Assembly: GCF_009711095.1 (NCBI RefSeq) | Contig: NZ_WMJZ01000013.1 | Location: 62,001 to 126,000 of the forward strand | DNA: 64,000 nucleotides | Direction of reading: 5' to 3' | From: Intestinirhabdus alba | GTDB taxonomy: Bacteria > Pseudomonadota > Gammaproteobacteria > Enterobacterales > Enterobacteriaceae | Shown: in pieces, positions 11,228 through 23,708 of the stretch | How positions within the stretch are numbered: the stretch's first letter is position 1 | How the letters are laid out: every line of letters starts with the position of its first letter | The notes under the pieces: generated by a model | Database searches by the model: none | Seen by the model: only the letters and a program-made list of their open reading frames with translations | What the model was told of the DNA's origin: nothing | Translations under genes and position numbers: made by a program

Positions 11228-13336
11228 ATGAATTCTCTGTTTGCCAGTACGGCCCGCGGGCTGGAAGAGCTGTTAAAAACTGAACTGGAAAGCCTGGGTG
11301 CCGTCGAGTGTCAGGTGGTTCAGGGTGGGGTCCACTTTAAGGGCGACACGCGGCTTGTTTACCAGAGCCTGATGTGGAGCCGTCTGGCCTCGCGCATTAT
11401 GCTGCCGATGGGGGAGTGCAAGGTCTACAGCGATCTGGATCTCTATCTCGGGGTGCAGGCGATCCGCTGGACGGAGATCTTCAACCCTGGCGCGACCTTC
11501 GCGGTGCACTTCAGCGGGCTGAATGACACCATTCGCAACAGCCAGTACGGGGCGATGAAGGTGAAGGATGCCATCGTCGACGCCTTTACCCGCCAGAACC
11601 TGCCGCGCCCGAACGTGGACCGCGAATCGCCGGATATTCGCGTCAACGTCTGGCTGAACAAAGAGACCGCCAGCATAGCCCTCGATCTGAGCGGCGACGG
11701 CCTGCATCTGCGCGGCTATCGGGATCGTACCGGGAGTGCGCCAATCAAAGAGACCCTGGCGGCGGCGATCGTGCTGCGTTCCGGCTGGCAGCCCGGTACG
11801 CCGCTGCTCGATCCGATGTGTGGTTCGGGCACGCTGCTGATTGAGGCGGCGATGTGGGCAACCGATCGCGCCCCCGGGCTGCACCGCGGCCGCTGGGGCT
11901 TCAGCGGCTGGGCGCAGCACGACGAGACCGTCTGGCAGGCGGTGAAGGCCGAAGCGCAAACCCGCGCCCGGAAGGGGCTGGCGGAATATGGTTCGCGCTT
12001 TTACGGTTCGGACAGCGACGCGCGCGTGATTGAACGGGCCCGCAGCAACGCCCGCCGGGCGGGCATAGGCGAGCTGATCGACTTTGCCGTTAAGGACGTG
12101 GCGCAGCTGAGCAACCCGCTGCCGAAGGGGCCGTACGGCACGGTAATCAGTAACCCACCCTACGGCGAGCGGCTGGACAGTGAACCGGCGCTGATTGCGC
12201 TGCACAGCCTGCTCGGCCGCACGATGAAGAATCAGTTCGGCGGCTGGAATCTTTCGCTGTTCAGCGCCTCGCCGGATCTGTTGAGCTGCCTGCAGCTACG
12301 CGCCGATAAGCAATACAAGGCCAAAAACGGCCCGCTGGACTGCGTGCAGAAAAACTACCACCTGGCGGAGAGCAGCCCCGACGGCAGGCCAGCGACGGTG
12401 GCGGAAGATTACGCCAACCGCCTGCGTAAGAATGTGAAGAAGCTGGATAAGTGGGCGCGTCAGGAGGGCATCGAGTGCTACCGGCTGTACGATGCCGATC
12501 TGCCGGAGTATAACGTGGCGGTGGACCGCTACGGCGACTGGCTGGTGATTCAGGAGTATGCGCCGCCGAAAACCGTGGATGCGCAAAAGGCGCGCCAGCG
12601 TCTGTTTGATATCATCGCGGCGACGCTGGCGGTGCTGGAGATTGCGCCGAACCGTCTGGTGCTGAAAACCCGCGAGCGGCAGAAGGGAAAAAGCCAGTAT
12701 CAGAAGCTGGGTGAGAAGGGCGAATTCATTGAGGTTGGCGAATACAACGCCCGACTGTGGGTGAATCTGACGGACTATCTCGACACCGGACTGTTTCTCG
12801 ATCACCGCATTGCGCGCAGGATGCTTGGCCAGATGAGTAAGGGTAAAGATTTCCTTAACCTCTTTTCCTATACCGGCAGCGCCAGCGTACATGCCGGCCT
12901 GGGCGGCGCGCGCAGTACCACCACCGTGGATATGTCGCGCACCTATCTGGAATGGGCCGAGCGCAACCTGCGGCTCAACGGCCTGAGCGGGCGGGCGCAT
13001 CGGCTGATCCAGGCCGACTGCCTGGGCTGGCTGCGGGAGGCGAACGAGCAGTTTGATCTGATCTTTATCGATCCGCCGACCTTTTCTAACTCGAAGCGCA
13101 TGGAGGCGTCATTCGACGTGCAGCGCGACCATCTGGCGTTGATGAAGGATCTGCAGCGCCTGCTGCGCAAAGGCGGCACCATTATGTTCTCTAACAATAA
13201 GCGCGGGTTCCGGATGGATCTCGAAGGGCTGGCGGCGCTGGGGCTGAAGGCACAAGAAATCACGCAAAAAACGCTTTCGCAGGACTTTGCCCGCAACCGT
13301 CAGATCCACAACTGCTGGCTGATTACCGCAGCCTGA
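11228..13336 (+). CDS. rlmL: 23S rRNA m2G2445/m7G2069 methyltransferase RlmKL
   Basis: Bifunctional enzyme that methylates two guanines of 23S rRNA during 50S assembly. The 702 residues equal the E. coli length. A THUMP RNA-binding domain (about residues 45-155) precedes the RlmL methyltransferase, which has a glycine-rich SAM site ([15 protein letters not shown]) and catalytic motif SNPPYGERL. The C-terminal RlmK domain has [13 protein letters not shown] and [10 protein letters not shown]. It is the first gene of the apparent rlmL-uup-pqiABC transcription unit, with 12 bases to uup. Confidence 0.97.
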   Translation: MNSLFASTARGLEELLKTELESLGAVECQVVQGGVHFKGDTRLVYQSLMWSRLASRIMLPMGECKVYSDLDLYLGVQAIRWTEIFNPGATFAVHFSGLNDTIRNSQYGAMKVKDAIVDAFTRQNLPRPNVDRESPDIRVNVWLNKETASIALDLSGDGLHLRGYRDRTGSAPIKETLAAAIVLRSGWQPGTPLLDPMCGSGTLLIEAAMWATDRAPGLHRGRWGFSGWAQHDETVWQAVKAEAQTRARKGLAEYGSRFYGSDSDARVIERARSNARRAGIGELIDFAVKDVAQLSNPLPKGPYGTVISNPPYGERLDSEPALIALHSLLGRTMKNQFGGWNLSLFSASPDLLSCLQLRADKQYKAKNGPLDCVQKNYHLAESSPDGRPATVAEDYANRLRKNVKKLDKWARQEGIECYRLYDADLPEYNVAVDRYGDWLVIQEYAPPKTVDAQKARQRLFDIIAATLAVLEIAPNRLVLKTRERQKGKSQYQKLGEKGEFIEVGEYNARLWVNLTDYLDTGLFLDHRIARRMLGQMSKGKDFLNLFSYTGSASVHAGLGGARSTTTVDMSRTYLEWAERNLRLNGLSGRAHRLIQADCLGWLREANEQFDLIFIDPPTFSNSKRMEASFDVQRDHLALMKDLQRLLRKGGTIMFSNNKRGFRMDLEGLAALGLKAQEITQKTLSQDFARNRQIHNCWLITAA

Positions 13337-13348
13337 AAGGATAAGTAA

Positions 13349-15256
<1,908 letters not shown>

Positions 15257-15270
15257 ATAGAGGAGCGCGT

Positions 15271-16524
15271 ATGTGCGATCGTCATCATGCCGCAAAGCAC
15301 ATTCTGTGCCCGCAGTGTGACATGCTGGTGGCCTTGCCTCATCTGGCTCCGGGTCAGAAAGCGGCCTGTCCAAGGTGCGGCACCACGCTGACGACCGAGT
15401 GGGACGCGCCGAGGCAGCGTCCCACCGCCTATGCGCTAGCCGCGCTGTTTATGCTGCTGCTGTCGAATCTGTTTCCCTTTGTCAGTATGAACGTAGCCGG
15501 GGTCACCAGCGAGGTTACGCTGCTGGAAATACCCCGGGTCATGTTTTCTGAAAACTACGCCAGCCTCGGCACCTTTTTCATGCTATTCGTTCAGCTGGTT
15601 CCCGCATTTTGCCTGGTGGCGGTTCTGCTGTTGATAAATCGCATACAGCTGCCACCGCGGGTAAAGAGGCGTCTGGCGAAAGTGCTGTTTCTGCTTAAAA
15701 GCTGGGGAATGGCGGAAATTTTTCTCGCGGGCGTGCTGGTGAGTTTCGTTAAGTTGATGGCCTACGGCGACATCGGGATAGGCAGCAGTTTTATTCCGTG
15801 GTGCCTCTTTTGTATGCTGCAACTGCGGGTCTTTCAGTGCGTCGATCGCCGCTGGCTGTGGGACGATATCGCGCCGATGCCCACCGTGGCGCTGGCGCTG
15901 AAACCCGGCATTAGCGGGCTTCAGCAGGGGGTACGCTCCTGCGCCTGCTGCACGGCGATACTGCCGGCGGACAGGCTCGTTTGCCCGCGCTGTCACAGCA
16001 AAGGCCACGTTCGCCGTAAAAACAGCCTGCAGTGGACCCTGGCGCTGCTGATCACCTCAATCATGCTCTATCTGCCGGCCAATATTCTGCCGATTATGAT
16101 CACCGATTTACTGGGGGCGAAGACCCCGTCGACCATCATCGCCGGGGTTATTGTGCTGTGGAGCGAAGGTTCATATCCGGTGGCGGCGGTGATCTTTATC
16201 GCCAGTATTATGGTGCCGACGCTGAAAATGATCGCCATCGGCTGGCTGTGCTGGGATGCGCAAGGCCACGGCCAGCGCGATGGTGAGAAGATGCATCTGC
16301 TTTATGAGGTGGTGGAGTTTGTCGGCCGCTGGTCGATGATCGACGTGTTCGTTATTGCCGTACTCTCTGCGCTGGTGCGTATCGGGGGGTTAATGAATAT
16401 TTATCCTGCAATGGGTGCTTTGATGTTTGCTTTAGTCGTGATTATGACCATGTTTTCTGCAATGACCTTCGATCCGCGCCTGTCGTGGGATCGCCTGACT
16501 GAATCCGGCCATAAGGAGCCATGA
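15271..16524 (+). CDS. pqiA: membrane protein PqiA
   Basis: Inner-membrane component of the PqiABC lipid-transport system, which belongs to the MCE-type envelope bridges. The 417 residues match E. coli. Two cysteine pairs near the N-terminus (CPQC, CPRC) form a rubredoxin-like zinc site, and a second set sits in the middle (CACC, CPRC). About eight hydrophobic segments in two blocks of four follow these sites. A good RBS (AGAGGAGCG) supports ATG 15271. It is four bases from pqiB, so the two are translationally close. Confidence 0.96.
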   Translation: MCDRHHAAKHILCPQCDMLVALPHLAPGQKAACPRCGTTLTTEWDAPRQRPTAYALAALFMLLLSNLFPFVSMNVAGVTSEVTLLEIPRVMFSENYASLGTFFMLFVQLVPAFCLVAVLLLINRIQLPPRVKRRLAKVLFLLKSWGMAEIFLAGVLVSFVKLMAYGDIGIGSSFIPWCLFCMLQLRVFQCVDRRWLWDDIAPMPTVALALKPGISGLQQGVRSCACCTAILPADRLVCPRCHSKGHVRRKNSLQWTLALLITSIMLYLPANILPIMITDLLGAKTPSTIIAGVIVLWSEGSYPVAAVIFIASIMVPTLKMIAIGWLCWDAQGHGQRDGEKMHLLYEVVEFVGRWSMIDVFVIAVLSALVRIGGLMNIYPAMGALMFALVVIMTMFSAMTFDPRLSWDRLTESGHKEP

Positions 16525-16528
16525 CAGT

Positions 16529-18169
16529 ATGGAATCGAAGAGTGGGGAAGCCAACGTTCAGAAGGTAAAGAACTGGTCTCCCGTATGGATATTTCCTATC
16601 GTTACCGCGCTTATCGGGGCGTGGATCCTGTTTTATCACTACAGCCATCAGGGGCCGGAGGTCACGCTGATCACCACTAACGCCGAAGGCATCGAGGGCG
16701 GGAAAACCACGATAAAAAGCCGTAGCGTGGAGGTGGGGGTGGTTGAAAGCGCAACGCTGACCGATGATTTAACCCATGTGCAAATTAAGGCGCGCCTCCA
16801 CGCCGGAATGGACAAACTGCTGCATAAAGATTCGGTTTTCTGGGTAGTGAAGCCGCAGGTAGGTCGGGAAGGGATCAGCGGACTGGGTACGCTGCTCTCC
16901 GGGGCCTATATTGAGCTGCAGCCGGGTAGCAAAGGCAGTATGCCGGAAAGCTATCAGTTGCTGGACGCACCGCCGCTGGCACCGCCGGATGCCAAAGGTA
17001 TTCGCGTGATCCTCGACAGTAAAAAAGCCGGGCAGCTTAGCCCAGGCGATCCGGTGCTGTTCCGCGGCTACCGCGTAGGCTCGGTGGAAACCAGCACCTT
17101 CGATACGCAAAAGCGCACCATGAGCTATCAGCTGTTTATCAATGCGCCGAACGATCGGCTGGTGACCAGCAACGTACGTTTCTGGAAGGACAGCGGTATC
17201 GCGGTGGACCTCACCTCCGCCGGTATGCGCGTGGAGATGGGGTCGCTCTCCACGCTGTTCGGCGGCGGCGTCAGCTTTGATGTGCCGGAGGGGCTCGATC
17301 TGGGGCAGCCGGTGGCGGAAAAATCCGCGTTCAGCCTGTATGACGATCAGAAAAGCATTCAGGATTCGCTCTATACCGACCATATCGATTATCTGATGTT
17401 CTTTAAGGATTCGATTCGCGGCCTGCAGCCGGGCGCGCCGCTGGAGTTCCGCGGCATTCGTCTCGGGACCGTCAGCAAGGTGCCGTTCTTCTCCCCGGAT
17501 ATGCGCCAGGCGTTTAATAGCGATTACCGCATTCCGGTGCTGGTGCGCATCGAGCCGGAGCGCCTGAAGGCGCAGCTCGGTGAGGATACCGACGTGAGCG
17601 AGCATCTGGCCGACCTGCTCAAGCGCGGGCTGCGCGCCTCGCTGAAGACCGGCAACCTGGTCACCGGCGCGCTGTACGTCGATCTTGACTTCTATCCGAA
17701 GGAGCCGCCGATTTCCGGCCTGCACGAGTTCGGGGGATATCAGATTATCCCGACGGTCAGCAGCGGGCTGGCGCAGATCCAGCAGCGGCTGGTGGAAGCG
17801 CTGGATAAAATCAACGGCCTGCCGCTGAATCCGATGATCCAGCAGGCGACCAGCGCCCTTTCGGAAAGCCAGCGCACGATGAAGCATCTGCAGACCACGC
17901 TGGATAATCTGAACCGGATCACCGCCAGCCAGTCGATGCAGCAGCTGCCGGATGACATGCAGCGCACCCTGCGCGAGCTGAACCGCAGTATGCAGGGCTT
18001 CCAGCCTGGTTCTGCCGCCTATAACAAGATGGTGGCGGATATGCAGCGTCTCGATCAGGTGTTGCGCGAGCTGCAGCCGGTGCTGAAAACGCTGAATGAG
18101 AAGAGTAACGCGCTGGTGTTTGAAGCCAAAGACAAGAAAGATCCTGAGCCGAAGAGGGCAAAACAATGA
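16529..18169 (+). CDS. pqiB: MCE-domain protein PqiB
   Basis: Periplasmic tube protein of the Pqi system, anchored by one N-terminal membrane helix (about residues 18-38, WSPVWIFPIVTALIGAWILF). Its 546 residues equal the E. coli length. Three MCE domains (about 45-135, 160-225 and 290-395) are followed by a long helical coiled-coil region, which in the known structure forms a needle towards the outer membrane. It overlaps pqiC by 4 bases (ATGA). Confidence 0.96.
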   Translation: MESKSGEANVQKVKNWSPVWIFPIVTALIGAWILFYHYSHQGPEVTLITTNAEGIEGGKTTIKSRSVEVGVVESATLTDDLTHVQIKARLHAGMDKLLHKDSVFWVVKPQVGREGISGLGTLLSGAYIELQPGSKGSMPESYQLLDAPPLAPPDAKGIRVILDSKKAGQLSPGDPVLFRGYRVGSVETSTFDTQKRTMSYQLFINAPNDRLVTSNVRFWKDSGIAVDLTSAGMRVEMGSLSTLFGGGVSFDVPEGLDLGQPVAEKSAFSLYDDQKSIQDSLYTDHIDYLMFFKDSIRGLQPGAPLEFRGIRLGTVSKVPFFSPDMRQAFNSDYRIPVLVRIEPERLKAQLGEDTDVSEHLADLLKRGLRASLKTGNLVTGALYVDLDFYPKEPPISGLHEFGGYQIIPTVSSGLAQIQQRLVEALDKINGLPLNPMIQQATSALSESQRTMKHLQTTLDNLNRITASQSMQQLPDDMQRTLRELNRSMQGFQPGSAAYNKMVADMQRLDQVLRELQPVLKTLNEKSNALVFEAKDKKDPEPKRAKQ

Positions 18170-18729
18170 AAAAGTGGCTAGTAACGGCGGCGGCGTTCTG
18201 GCTGGCTGCCTGCAGCTCTGGCGAAGAGAGTAAGCGCTATTATCAGTTGCCGGTAATTCAGAATGCCGCGCCGGTCAGCGTCAGCCAGGCCAGCCGCCAG
18301 CTGTGGGTGGAGCAGGTGACGGTGCCGGATTATCTGGCAGGTAACGGCGTGGTTTATCAGACCAGCGACGTGCAGTATACCATCGCAAATAACAACCTGT
18401 GGGCCAGCCCGCTGGATCAGCAGCTGCGCAATGCGCTGGTGGCTAATCTTAGCGCGCAGCTGCCGGGCTGGGTGGTGGCCTCACAGCCGCTGGGTGCCGC
18501 GCAGGATACGCTCAACGTGACGGTAACCGGCTTCCATGGGCGCTATGACGGCAGAGTTATCGTCAGCGGCGAGTGGCTGCTGAACCATCAGGGACAGCTA
18601 ATCAAACGGCCTTTCCACATTGAAGCCCTTCAGAATCAGGATGGTTATGATGAGATGGTGAAGGTGCTGGCTGATGCCTGGAAGCAGGAGGCGGCTTCAA
18701 TTGCTCAGGCGCTGAACCGTATGCCTTAA
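18166..18729 (+). CDS. pqiC: lipoprotein PqiC
   Basis: Outer-membrane lipoprotein partner of PqiB. The lipobox LAAC places the lipidated cysteine at residue 16, followed by SS, which favours outer-membrane sorting. The 187 residues match E. coli PqiC (YmbA). The gene starts within the pqiB stop and is the last of the operon, followed by a strong terminator. Confidence 0.95.
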   Translation: MKKWLVTAAAFWLAACSSGEESKRYYQLPVIQNAAPVSVSQASRQLWVEQVTVPDYLAGNGVVYQTSDVQYTIANNNLWASPLDQQLRNALVANLSAQLPGWVVASQPLGAAQDTLNVTVTGFHGRYDGRVIVSGEWLLNHQGQLIKRPFHIEALQNQDGYDEMVKVLADAWKQEAASIAQALNRMP

Positions 18730-18751
18730 CCATAAAACTTTGTAAATCCCA

Positions 18752-18786
18752 CCGCTACCGGCGCTGCGCCGGCGGCGGTTTTTTTT
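18752..18786 (+). terminator. pqiC operon terminator
   Basis: A GC-rich hairpin (CCGC-TA-CCGGCG / CGCCGG-C-GGCGG) is followed by eight T. It ends the rlmL-uup-pqiABC unit. Confidence 0.85.
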
Positions 18787-18919
18787 ATCCGCGGTCTGGT
18801 AAAAGAAGTTGTTCCTGCTCGTTTTTTGGCCTGTCGGGTTTTTCGGCAATTTCATAAACATGACATTGGTATGAATTTTGTGCATTGACGAGCGTGATAT
18901 TTCGCGGTATTCGTTAACT

Positions 18920-18942
18920 GTGATTGCACATTTTGTAATCAC
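18920..18942. promoter_or_regulatory. dyad in the rmf leader/promoter
   Basis: A 23-bp near-palindrome with arms GTGATTGCA and TGTAATCAC sits 42 bases upstream of the rmf start. It could be a protein-binding site or a hairpin in the leader RNA. I cannot assign a factor. Confidence 0.35.
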
Positions 18943-18984
18943 TGTTTTCTTTTCCACCAGATACAAACATGAGGGAAACGAGGC

Positions 18985-19152
18985 ATGAAGAGACAAAAAC
19001 GAGATCGCCTGGAACGGGCACATCAGCGTGGTTATCAGGCCGGCATTGCCGGGCGTTCAAAAGAAATGTGTCCCTATCAGACGCTGAATCAACGGTCATA
19101 CTGGCTTGGAGGCTGGCGAGAGGCCATGGCCGACAGGGCCGTTACCGCCTGA
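18985..19152 (+). CDS. rmf: ribosome modulation factor
   Basis: The 55-residue basic protein dimerises 70S ribosomes into inactive 100S particles in stationary phase. It begins MKRQKRDRLERAHQRGYQAG and differs from E. coli RMF at only about four positions (Y for Q in RSYWLGGW, and the C-terminal VTA). The ATG follows GAGG. A longer frame starting 16 bases upstream overlaps it but has no similarity to anything known and is rejected. It is monocistronic with its own terminator. Confidence 0.96.
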   Translation: MKRQKRDRLERAHQRGYQAGIAGRSKEMCPYQTLNQRSYWLGGWREAMADRAVTA

Positions 19153-19169
19153 TTCTGTCTCTTTAAAAA

Positions 19170-19200
19170 GAAACCTCCGCATCGCGGAGGTTTCGCCTTT
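19170..19200. terminator. rmf/fabA shared terminator
   Basis: AAACCTCCGC / GCGGAGGTTT is a 10-bp perfect stem with a 3-base loop, followed by TCGCCTTTTG on the plus strand and TCTTTTTAAAG on the minus strand. It can serve the convergent rmf and fabA genes in both directions. Confidence 0.75.
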
Positions 19201-19244
19201 TGTGGCCGGGTAAACGGCAGGTTTGCGCAGCGGCGCAATGGGAC

Positions 19245-19763
19245 TCAGAAAGCCGAGGTGTCCTGGAACAGACCGACTTTCAGATCGTTGGCGGTATAGA
19301 TCTGACGACCATCCACCAGCACTTCACCATCCGCAATACCCATAATCAGGCGGCGATTAATAACGCGCTTGAAGTGAATCCGGTAAGTAACTTTTTTCGC
19401 CGTCGGCAGGATCTGGCCGCCGAACTTAACTTCACCCACGCCCAGCGCGCGGCCTTTACCTTCACCGCCCAGCCAGCCGAGATAGAATCCTACCAGCTGC
19501 CACATTGCGTCCAGGCCCAGGCAGCCCGGCATGACCGGATCGCCGATGAAGTGGCATCCGAAGAACCACAGGTCCGGATTGATATCCAGCTCTGCTTCGA
19601 CGTAACCCTTGTCAAAGTTACCGCCCTTTTCGGACATCTTGATGACGCGGTCCATCATCAGCATGTTTGGTGCCGGAAGCTGAGGGCCGTTCGCCCCGAA
19701 CAGTTCGCCGCGACCAGAGGCAAGAAGGTCTTCTTTTGTATAGGATTCGCGTTTATCTACCAT
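19245..19763 (-). CDS. fabA: 3-hydroxydecanoyl-ACP dehydratase/isomerase
   Basis: Dehydrates 3-hydroxyacyl-ACP and isomerises trans-2- to cis-3-decenoyl-ACP, the first committed step to unsaturated fatty acids. The 172 residues equal the E. coli length. The catalytic histidine is in [18 protein letters not shown] (near residue 71), with the partner aspartate in the same hot-dog-fold helix. FabR and FadR operators lie directly upstream, so repression by FabR and activation by FadR are expected. Confidence 0.98.
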   Translation of the reverse strand: MVDKRESYTKEDLLASGRGELFGANGPQLPAPNMLMMDRVIKMSEKGGNFDKGYVEAELDINPDLWFFGCHFIGDPVMPGCLGLDAMWQLVGFYLGWLGGEGKGRALGVGEVKFGGQILPTAKKVTYRIHFKRVINRRLIMGIADGEVLVDGRQIYTANDLKVGLFQDTSAF

Positions 19764-19801
19764 GTTCTCTGTAAGCCTTATTTTATTGAAGCACGCACAA
19801 T

Positions 19802-19837
19802 AGCGTACACGTGTACGCTGAACAACTCCGATCAGTT
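19802..19837 (-). promoter_or_regulatory. FabR and FadR operators of fabA
   Basis: AGCGTACACGTGTACGCT (19802-19819) is a perfect 18-bp palindrome that matches the FabR site. Next to it 19821-19837 reads AACTGATCGGAGTTGTT on the minus strand, matching the FadR consensus (AACTGGTCNGACNTGTT type). The FadR site overlaps the lonH stop codon. The order FadR site, then FabR site, then fabA is as in E. coli. Confidence 0.85.
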
Positions 19838-21592
19838 CGCACTAAAACCGTTCAGCCAACGCAGCGGCCAGGGAAAACGATGCCGGCCTTCCTGCTGCGT
19901 CGCCGCAGCGATACGTTCCTGAATCGCCTGCATTAGCGTCGGCTGGCCTTCGCCGTCCCACGCCTGGTTTAACAGCAGCGGCAGGGCGTCGGTGATATCC
20001 TCCACCGCCCAGATCGTAAATTTCTCTTCCTCAACCGCCTGTAGCAGGTCTGAATGCAGACTAAGATGCCGGACGTTGGCCGCCGGTATGATAACCCCCT
20101 GCCTGCCGGTCAGCTCGCGCTGCTGGCAGATGGCGAAAAAACCTTCGATCTTTTCATTGAGTCCGCCTACCGGCTGGATGCGGCCGAACTGGTCAACGGA
20201 GCCGGTGACCGCGATGCTCTGGTTCAACGGGACGTCGGCAAGGGCGCTAATCAGGGCGCAAAGCTCGGCCATGGAGGCGCTGTCGCCGTCCACTTCGCTG
20301 TAGGACTGCTCGAAGGTCAGCGAGGCGGAGAAGGGGAGCTGCTGATCGAGCTGCAGTTCCGACATCAGAAACGCCTGCATAATCATCATGCCCTTGGCGT
20401 GAATATTTCCCCCCAGCTCTGCTTTACGCTCAATATCAGTAAATTCGCCGTCGCCAATGTGCACCACGCAGCTGATGCGCGAAGGTTCACCAAAGGCGCG
20501 AGGATGACCCGGAAATTCAATGACCGACAGGGCGTTGATCTGTCCGACCTGCTCGCCCTCCGTCTCTATCAGGATCTGCTCCTGCAGGATCTCATCCTGC
20601 ATACGTTCGGCAAGAAAGCCTTCACGCCATGCGCGCTGTTCCAGCATCAGGCTCAGCTGCTCGCCGGTGCAGATGCCATCTTCGCAAAGGGGAACCGTCT
20701 CCCGGAGCTGAAGGGCGATCCACAGCGGATTTAGCGGCAGCGTCTCCTGTTCGCCGGTGTAGCGTATAGCCTCGCGCATCAGCACCGGCCAGGCATCGGG
20801 AGCGAGACGGGGCAGCTGGTGGCTACGGGCTATGTGGCTTACCCACCGGCACCAGCGGACCGCAGATTGGCTATCGACAATCTGCAGATCGTCTTCAAAT
20901 TCGCTATAAATCGCCAGCGCCGCCAGCTCTGGCTCCATTTCCTGAAAGTCGGCCAGCGATTCCCGATCGCCCACCAGCATGACTTTGAGATCCAGCGGCA
21001 TCGACGGGACGGAAACCGGCAGCGGTCGCGATTCGTCATAGGCGACCCAGTCAAAGCGCCGATGGCTGACAATGGCTTTCAGGCGCATCCACAGCAGGGG
21101 CTGAGCCAGCAGAGGGCGCAGAGAGATAATCAGAACGCCACCGTTAGCCTGATGTACCAGCCCGGGCTGGAGCGTGATAGTGCCATTGAACTGCCGCAGA
21201 CAGCCGAACAGCTGTTCTGCTTCCACCCAGTCGGCGGTAACCACCTGGGACCGGGTAGCAAAATTATCTTCACTCCCTGTGGCCTGGTGATAGCGGATAG
21301 TGGAGCCTGAAACATCGTAGCGGCCGCCGGTTAACCGACCGGCATCATGCTGCAGCGCCCGAACGGCATCGCTAAGCAGACTCAGATACTCAGGCTCTTC
21401 CGGCGCTTTGGTCAGCATAAAAGGCGATATCACCGCAGGCTGAAGCAGCTGCTCAAGCGCAAACCGCAGACGCGGCTGCGTCTCGCTGAGCAGGTCGTCA
21501 TTTTCGTCAGTCACGTAGGGTTGTGCAAAGATCTCCTGAAAACGGTCGGTATCAGGAACCAGATCGCGCCATGCAAGTTTCGTAATGGTCAA
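19832..21592 (-). CDS. lonH: Lon-family protease homologue LonH
   Basis: Putative cytoplasmic protease of the LonB type (YcbZ in E. coli), 586 residues as in E. coli. The C-terminal Lon protease domain keeps the serine of [18 protein letters not shown] and the lysine of [10 protein letters not shown], the Ser-Lys dyad. The N-terminal half lacks a clear Walker A motif, so ATP dependence is doubtful. The physiological substrate is unknown. The gene ends inside the fabA control region. Confidence 0.93.
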   Translation of the reverse strand: MTITKLAWRDLVPDTDRFQEIFAQPYVTDENDDLLSETQPRLRFALEQLLQPAVISPFMLTKAPEEPEYLSLLSDAVRALQHDAGRLTGGRYDVSGSTIRYHQATGSEDNFATRSQVVTADWVEAEQLFGCLRQFNGTITLQPGLVHQANGGVLIISLRPLLAQPLLWMRLKAIVSHRRFDWVAYDESRPLPVSVPSMPLDLKVMLVGDRESLADFQEMEPELAALAIYSEFEDDLQIVDSQSAVRWCRWVSHIARSHQLPRLAPDAWPVLMREAIRYTGEQETLPLNPLWIALQLRETVPLCEDGICTGEQLSLMLEQRAWREGFLAERMQDEILQEQILIETEGEQVGQINALSVIEFPGHPRAFGEPSRISCVVHIGDGEFTDIERKAELGGNIHAKGMMIMQAFLMSELQLDQQLPFSASLTFEQSYSEVDGDSASMAELCALISALADVPLNQSIAVTGSVDQFGRIQPVGGLNEKIEGFFAICQQRELTGRQGVIIPAANVRHLSLHSDLLQAVEEEKFTIWAVEDITDALPLLLNQAWDGEGQPTLMQAIQERIAAATQQEGRHRFPWPLRWLNGFSAN

Positions 21593-21775
21593 AGTTGAGG
21601 TTTTTTAGTCTGTTGTCAAAGCCGCGATTATAGCGTAACCCGTCGCGCTGCACACGCGGAAAGCAACGTTAAGCGGCAGAGCGGCGTATCGCTCTCACAG
21701 GCTGAAGATTCTTTTCTGCTATGGCCTGAAAAGCTGATATTCTGATGTCAGTGACACGGTAACATTGAGATCGCA

Positions 21776-22228
21776 ATGAAATATCAACAACTTGAGAATC
21801 TTGAGAGCGGTTGGAAGTGGAAATATCTGGTGAAAAAGCACCGTGAAGGGGAGTTAATTACCCGTTACGTGGAAGCCAGCGCCGCCCAGCAAGCCGTCGA
21901 TCTGCTGCTGGCTCTCGAAAATGAACCGGTTCGGGTTAATGCATGGATCGAAAAACATATGAATCCGGCGCTGCAAAATCGCATGAAGCAGACTATTCGC
22001 GCCCGCCGCAAGCGACATTTCAACGCCGAACACCAGCATACTCGTAAGAAATCTATCGATCTGGAATTTATCGTCTGGCAGCGCCTGGCGGGACTTGCGC
22101 AGCGGCGCGGGAAAACGCTTTCCGAGACGATTGTACAACTAATTGAAGATGCTGAGCATAAAGAGAAGTACGCCAGCAAAATGTCTTCGCTCAAAGAGGA
22201 TCTACAGGCGCTGCTGGGCAAGGAGTAA
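21776..22228 (+). CDS. matP: macrodomain Ter protein MatP
   Basis: DNA-binding protein that organises the Ter macrodomain by binding matS sites. It has 150 residues, as in E. coli: an N-terminal four-helix bundle, a ribbon-helix-helix segment (around [27 protein letters not shown] in part) and a C-terminal coiled coil for tetramers. It is convergent with ompA and shares its terminator. Confidence 0.97.
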   Translation: MKYQQLENLESGWKWKYLVKKHREGELITRYVEASAAQQAVDLLLALENEPVRVNAWIEKHMNPALQNRMKQTIRARRKRHFNAEHQHTRKKSIDLEFIVWQRLAGLAQRRGKTLSETIVQLIEDAEHKEKYASKMSSLKEDLQALLGKE

Positions 22229-22261
22229 CGCTTTTTTGGCCAGCGGCCAGAAGATTAGACG

Positions 22262-22290
22262 AAAAAAAACCCCGCCAGGCGGGGTTTTTC
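22262..22290. terminator. matP/ompA bidirectional terminator
   Basis: ACCCCGCC / GGCGGGGT flanked by A-runs and T-runs gives a strong intrinsic terminator on both strands between convergent matP and ompA. Confidence 0.9.
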
Positions 22291-22300
22291 AAAGGAGAAC

Positions 22301-23353
22301 TTAAGCCTGAGGCTGAGTGATCACGTCTTTAACGCCTTTAACTTCGATCTCTACGCGACGATCCGGTGCCAGGCAGTCGATCAGCGCTGCGCGGCCCTTC
22401 ACGCTGTCGCAGGTGCTACCGGTAACCGGGTTGGATTCGCCCATACCACGTGCGGAGATCTTGTTCGCCGGGATACCTTTAGAGATCAGGTAGTCAACCA
22501 CGGACTGGGCACGTTTCTCGGACAGGCCCTGGTTGTAAGCGTCAGAACCGATACGGTCGGTGAAGCCCAGAACTACGACGGAGCCGTCTTTCGGGTCCAG
22601 ATTGCTCAGCTGGCTGTACAGCTGATCCAGCGCCTGACGGCCTTCTGCTTTCAGCGTGGACTTGTTGAAGTTGAACAGAACGTCAGACTTCAGAGTGAAG
22701 TGCTTGGTCTGTACTTCCGGAGCCGGAGTCGGAGTCGGTGCGACGACCGGCGCGTTTTCCTGCTGGCCGAAGCGGTAAGAAACGCCAACGCTCAGCAGGC
22801 CGTTATCCGGACGAGTGCCGATAGTGTTGGCGTCACCGATGTTGTTGGTCCACTGGTATTCCAGACGGGTTGCGATATCGCGGGTCATCGCCCACTCAAC
22901 GCCGCCAGCGAACACCGGGGAAACGCCGGTATCATGGTCTTTATAAGAGCTGCCGCCAGGGACGTTAGTCTTGGTGTCAGCACGCCATACCATACCACCC
23001 AGACGGGTATAGATGTCCAGGTCGTCAGTGATTGGGTAACCCAGCTTAGCGGTCAGCTGAACGCCCTGAGCTTTGTAAGCGCCGTTGACGTTGTCGCCTT
23101 TGTACGGCATACGACCTAACCAGTCGTAACCCATTTCGAAGCCTACATACGGGTTAACCTGGAAACCGCCAAACGCGCCGGCACCCAGCTGATTTTCATG
23201 GGTTGGGCCGTTGTTGTCGATGAAACCCGTGTCATGGTACTGGGACCAGCCCAGTTTAGCACCGGTATACCAGGTGTTATCTTTCGGAGCGGCCTGCGCT
23301 ACGGTAGCGAAACCAGCCAGTGCCACTGCAATCGCGATAGCTGTCTTTTTCAT
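22301..23353 (-). CDS. ompA: outer membrane protein OmpA
   Basis: Abundant structural protein that links the outer membrane to peptidoglycan. From ATG 23353 it has 350 residues: a signal peptide (1-21, ending AQA), an eight-stranded barrel (about 22-193), a proline-rich hinge ([13 protein letters not shown]) and a C-terminal OmpA-like peptidoglycan-binding domain with [12 protein letters not shown] and [14 protein letters not shown] further upstream in-frame start (23425) lies inside the conserved 5' leader and is rejected. Loop 1 ([16 protein letters not shown]) differs slightly from E. coli, as is usual for surface loops. Confidence 0.98.
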   Translation of the reverse strand: MKKTAIAIAVALAGFATVAQAAPKDNTWYTGAKLGWSQYHDTGFIDNNGPTHENQLGAGAFGGFQVNPYVGFEMGYDWLGRMPYKGDNVNGAYKAQGVQLTAKLGYPITDDLDIYTRLGGMVWRADTKTNVPGGSSYKDHDTGVSPVFAGGVEWAMTRDIATRLEYQWTNNIGDANTIGTRPDNGLLSVGVSYRFGQQENAPVVAPTPTPAPEVQTKHFTLKSDVLFNFNKSTLKAEGRQALDQLYSQLSNLDPKDGSVVVLGFTDRIGSDAYNQGLSEKRAQSVVDYLISKGIPANKISARGMGESNPVTGSTCDSVKGRAALIDCLAPDRRVEIEVKGVKDVITQPQA

Positions 23354-23521
23354 TTTTTGCGCCTCGTTATCATCCAAAATACGCCATGAATATCTCCAAC
23401 GAGATAACACGGTTAAATCCTTCACCGGGGGATCTGCTCAATAGTAACTCTACCGATATCTGCGGCTTATGCCGAGCACCCCTGGCGAAGTAAAGTCTAC
23501 AACGTACTTAGAAACTTACAA
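23354..23521 (-). promoter_or_regulatory. ompA promoter and long 5' leader
   Basis: On the minus strand -35 TTGTAA (23516-23521) and -10 TAGACT (23494-23499) are 16 bases apart. The predicted start is near 23486, giving a leader of 133 bases that is almost identical to the E. coli ompA leader. The segment GATGATAACGAGGCGC before the ATG is the known MicA pairing site. Stability control and MicA repression are inferred from this conservation. Confidence 0.85.
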
Positions 23522-23708
23522 GTACGAACTCCGACAGGCGTATGAAAAAAAAAACCTTCTACGATTTTATTTAACATTTACCGATGATAAGCCGCGCAGG
23601 CTGCGCCTCTGGAAACCGCTTCCGACAAGCATTTTTCAGAAAAAATTAACATCCATCCGGCGGGGCTGCGAGGCGGCAAAATGCAGCCCAGGATAAATCC
23701 TAATTTTT

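Noticed and set aside
18969-19166. 65-codon frame overlapping rmf
   Set aside because: Different frame from the near-identical RMF protein and no similarity to known proteins.
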